64,000 bases of DNA from Cryptomeria japonica (Eukaryota; Streptophyta; Pinopsida; Cupressales; Cupressaceae): positions 154,232,613 through 154,296,612 of the forward strand of contig NC_081405.1 of the NCBI RefSeq assembly GCF_030272615.1, written 5' to 3'. Within the stretch, counting starts at the first letter, position 1. Every line of letters starts with the position of its first letter. The translations under genes were made by a program, and so were the position numbers. Of this stretch, positions 61,440 to 64,000 are shown one piece after another. The notes under the pieces were generated by a model that saw only the letters and a program-made list of their open reading frames with translations, did no database searches and was not told the origin of the DNA.

Positions 61440-62160
61440 TAACACTCTTTCTTTCTCTCCTATTCCCTTTCTCTTTCTCTCTCAAGTATCTATCCATCTC
61501 ACCCTCTCTTTTCCTCTCTCCCTCCATCCGCTCTCTTCTTGCTACCTCTCTTCCTCCCAATACTAAACTAAGAGAGATAGATACCTAAGAGAGATATATA
61601 GAGACTAAGTGAGAGGGAGGAAGGGATGGAAAATGAGTATGAGACTAGAGAAAGAGCCTAGGTGAGACAGAGGGGTGGACGAAGGGAAGGGTTGAGAGGG
61701 AGAGAGGTTGATAGAAAGAGAAGAAGAGACTAGAGATAGAGAGAGCCCATGTGAGAGAAAGGGAGGGAGGAAGGGAGGGGTTGAGAGAGATTTGAAGTGA
61801 GAGAGATGGAGTAAGGGAGGGGTTGAGGGAAGGAGAGGGGGAGAGAGTGATCTCAAGTGAGAGAGAGGGAGGGAGGAAGGTAGGGCTCTCTACTTTTGTC
61901 TTTCTCACTTCGTCCCTCCTTCCTTCCCTATCTATTTTTCTTTATCTCACACTCTTAAAAATCCCTCTCCTTCTCTCTACCTACCACTCTTTTCATCCCT
62001 CACTACATTTATATCATCTCAGTCTCTACATCCTTCCCTTCATACTCTCTCTCTCTCTAAATATCACCTCCACTTATATCTATCTAACCTATCTATATCT
62101 CTCTCTCCTTCTCTTTGCATCTCTCTCTTTGTATCTGTGTAGGTATTTAGATAAATATTT
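60837..62160. repeat. CT-rich and GA-rich tracts, right of the satellite
   Basis: CT-rich with pure TC runs at about 61066-61113 and 61361-61434, then a switch to GA-rich at 61565-61882, then CT-rich again to 62135. The strand switches mean inverted pieces of the same low-complexity DNA. All frames here are repeat artefacts. Confidence 0.9.
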
Positions 62161-63678
62161 TAAGGGGGGAGTGCAAAAAGGTAGGTAGATTATGTAGATA
62201 ATAAGAGCTTAGTGATTACTAAAATTTGATTATGTTTGAGAAATTATAATATCTAAAGCTTGGGGAGAGAGGAGAGAGTGGGATAGAGAGAGGTGAAGAG
62301 AGGATGACAAAGATAGTAAAATAGACAGGTGTAGAGCTTAGGGGAGACAAATAGTGTGTGATAGAGAGATAGTAAGTGAATGATGATAAAAGCCTACTGA
62401 TTACTAAAATTTGACTAAGTTTGAAAAATTATATGATCTTCTAAAATCTAGCATCTGCATTATAACTCCTAGAGATGTGAAACCACTCTCAAACATCCTG
62501 ACAATATATACATAAAATATAACTTAAAGTATAAGTGGCATTTCTCTTTTTCTTTTATCTTTCTTATACTTTAAGATATATATATATATATTGTCAAGAT
62601 GTTTGAGAGTGGTTCCACATCTCTAGGTTTCACATCTTCTTTTATGTTATATTTTATGTATATATCCAGTTGAAAAACCTAATGGAATGCTAAATGAATT
62701 GCATACAAGTCCATATTACTAATCTAACTTTATTAATTTGAACCTCATACGTGGTTTGTCTTCTTAAAACCCCGTACATGGTTTTGTTTATTAAAACCCT
62801 ATATGCGCTTCATAATCAAAATACCTTCTATGCACTTTAGTTTATTTAGGCTTGTGAATAGGCTTAGATGAAAAAGTCGTGGGTTGGAAGTTTGATTTCC
62901 CTTCATTTCCCTCCTTTTTCATGTGTTTTGTTTTATCAACTTGGTTTCTCAACTTTGTCATCATCAGGTTTACACTTCATCAACTAGGATTTTCTAAAAT
63001 TGCCACCATATTTTCTTCCATATTTTGAGCTTTCTAACCATATAATTTTTTAAAAATTTTAACAACAATAACGTATTATTCTTGAATTTCTTTTACCAAT
63101 GTCTCCATAGTTCTCAGAGACATGTGTACCATTTTTTTAATAACTTTTGATCTACTTATCCAAATTTAAAAAACTTTATATATTATTGCAGTGCACTTGA
63201 TTTTTTACAATTTAAATTTTTTTTTGCATTTTCGATTGTTTTGGTGCAAGTTATGCTTCATGCACGAACAAGCACCTAATTTTTAGGATGTGCTCGATTC
63301 GAAAAATCATAAAAAAATACTCAACAAAAAATTACAAAAAATACACAACTTATAGTGCTCACTCTTAAATATCTTTCTACCAAAGGATTTGTCAAAATAC
63401 TCAATCTATCTATGACTTTTAAGATGCGCACATCAAAAACTATGTTAAATTTTTGAAAAAAAATCAGGATCTGTTTTTCATGCACAAAGGATTTGAGCCC
63501 CTTAATGTTGTCCTATTTTGAAAAACATTAGTGGTTTGGAAACTAGATTCAGAGTACTACAATCTTTGTTCTTTGAGTATCTTCATGTCTTGAGTGGATG
63601 ATTCTCAACTTTCTCCTCCAAGTTCAGGTTTACCTGATTTCAGAAGAAGAAAAAAAAGTGTCCACTTATACCCCCCTT
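62161..63678. repeat. right arm of the foldback-like element, with extra segment
   Basis: 62400-62840 is inverted relative to the left arm and contains its own nested inverted repeat (CTAGAGATGTGAAACCACTC near 62469 and its near inverse ending about 62630). 62840-63650 has no partner in the left arm: either an insertion here or a deletion there. No coding region was seen. Confidence 0.7.
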
Positions 63679-63702
63679 TTTGCACACCATCTTGGTGCAC
63701 TT
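63679..63702 (-). repeat. right terminal inverted repeat (24 bp)
   Basis: Exact inverse of 58274-58297; the element ends with CTTGGTGCAC. Confidence 0.9.
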
Positions 63703-64000
63703 ACCCATAGTTAAAAAAATATTTAATAAATTCAAAATTTAGTATCCAATATTAAATGAGGGGTCAATGGTTTTGTATTTCATGGTTTTGGGGGCACATG
63801 GCTTTACTTTATCACTTGGTTATATTTGTGTGAGCTTAAGTCTATATAAGCAACCACATATTTAGTGGTTAAGGTTGGTTGGGTGAGTGGGCTATCATAT
63901 TATTTAGTCTAACTAAGGAGCGTATATGTGAAGTATAATATGGGATGTGAATATTCATGCTTGAACATATAAAGGATGCATTGGAGAGGCTTGATTTTTC
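63703..64000. other. right flank, no feature seen
   Basis: A+T-rich sequence without frame, repeat partner or motif that I can support. Confidence 0.5.

Noticed and set aside
61167-62188. Overlapping frames on both strands in CT/GA tracts
   Set aside because: Same artefact of dinucleotide-rich DNA; no domain and no codon pattern of a gene.

Overview
This is eukaryotic, A+T-rich nuclear plant DNA dominated by decayed, nested transposable elements. It holds one recognisable host gene in 64 kb. The plant LINE layout (DUF4283 plus CCHC ORF1), Ty3/gypsy elements primed by initiator tRNA-Met, hAT transposases, a tRNA-derived SINE and very old, heavily nested repeats suit a large-genome seed plant, possibly a gymnosperm. 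That last step is inference; no marker here fixes the lineage.

Layout. (1) 1-6.6 kb: 5' part of a Ty3/gypsy element on the minus strand (pol, protease, gag, primer site, long LTR), running off the left edge. (2) 7.4-9.1 kb: a weaker gypsy-like fragment. (3) 12.97-41.6 kb: a unit of about 3.6 kb carrying an hAT transposase remnant is present twice in tandem. The left copy was split by a LINE (14.27-24.85 kb) and by a second gypsy element (25.42-36.02 kb). The LINE was in turn hit by a Copia-like LTR and a MITE of about 980 bp. The gypsy element was hit by a second MITE of the same family and by a 4-kb coding-free LTR element. The right copy was hit by a SINE of about 245 bp with a perfect 14-bp target duplication. 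(4) 41.9-44.55 kb: a four-exon plus-strand gene for a TPR protein of the SDI1/MS5 (sulfur-deficiency-induced / pollenless 3) family, the only apparently intact gene. (5) About 46.1-58.27 kb: a probable large hAT-type DNA element with a broken transposase, GCGAC/GGCGAAT-rich subterminal arrays, and an unidentified minus-strand reading frame of 1136 codons that carries 13 stops but no frameshift. (6) 58.27-63.70 kb: a foldback-like element with near-perfect 24-bp ends, long inverted arms and a core of CT/GA tracts plus a 20-bp-unit satellite.

Apart from the TPR gene nothing looks functional. The window is best read as insertion stratigraphy: tandem duplication first, then LINE and gypsy insertion, then MITE, LTR and SINE insertions. 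In three cases removing the inserted DNA rejoins a host-element reading frame, so insertion sites and target duplications can be inferred directly. The least explained items are the 1136-codon frame at 49.4-52.85 kb and a second decayed unknown frame at 14.9-16.7 kb.
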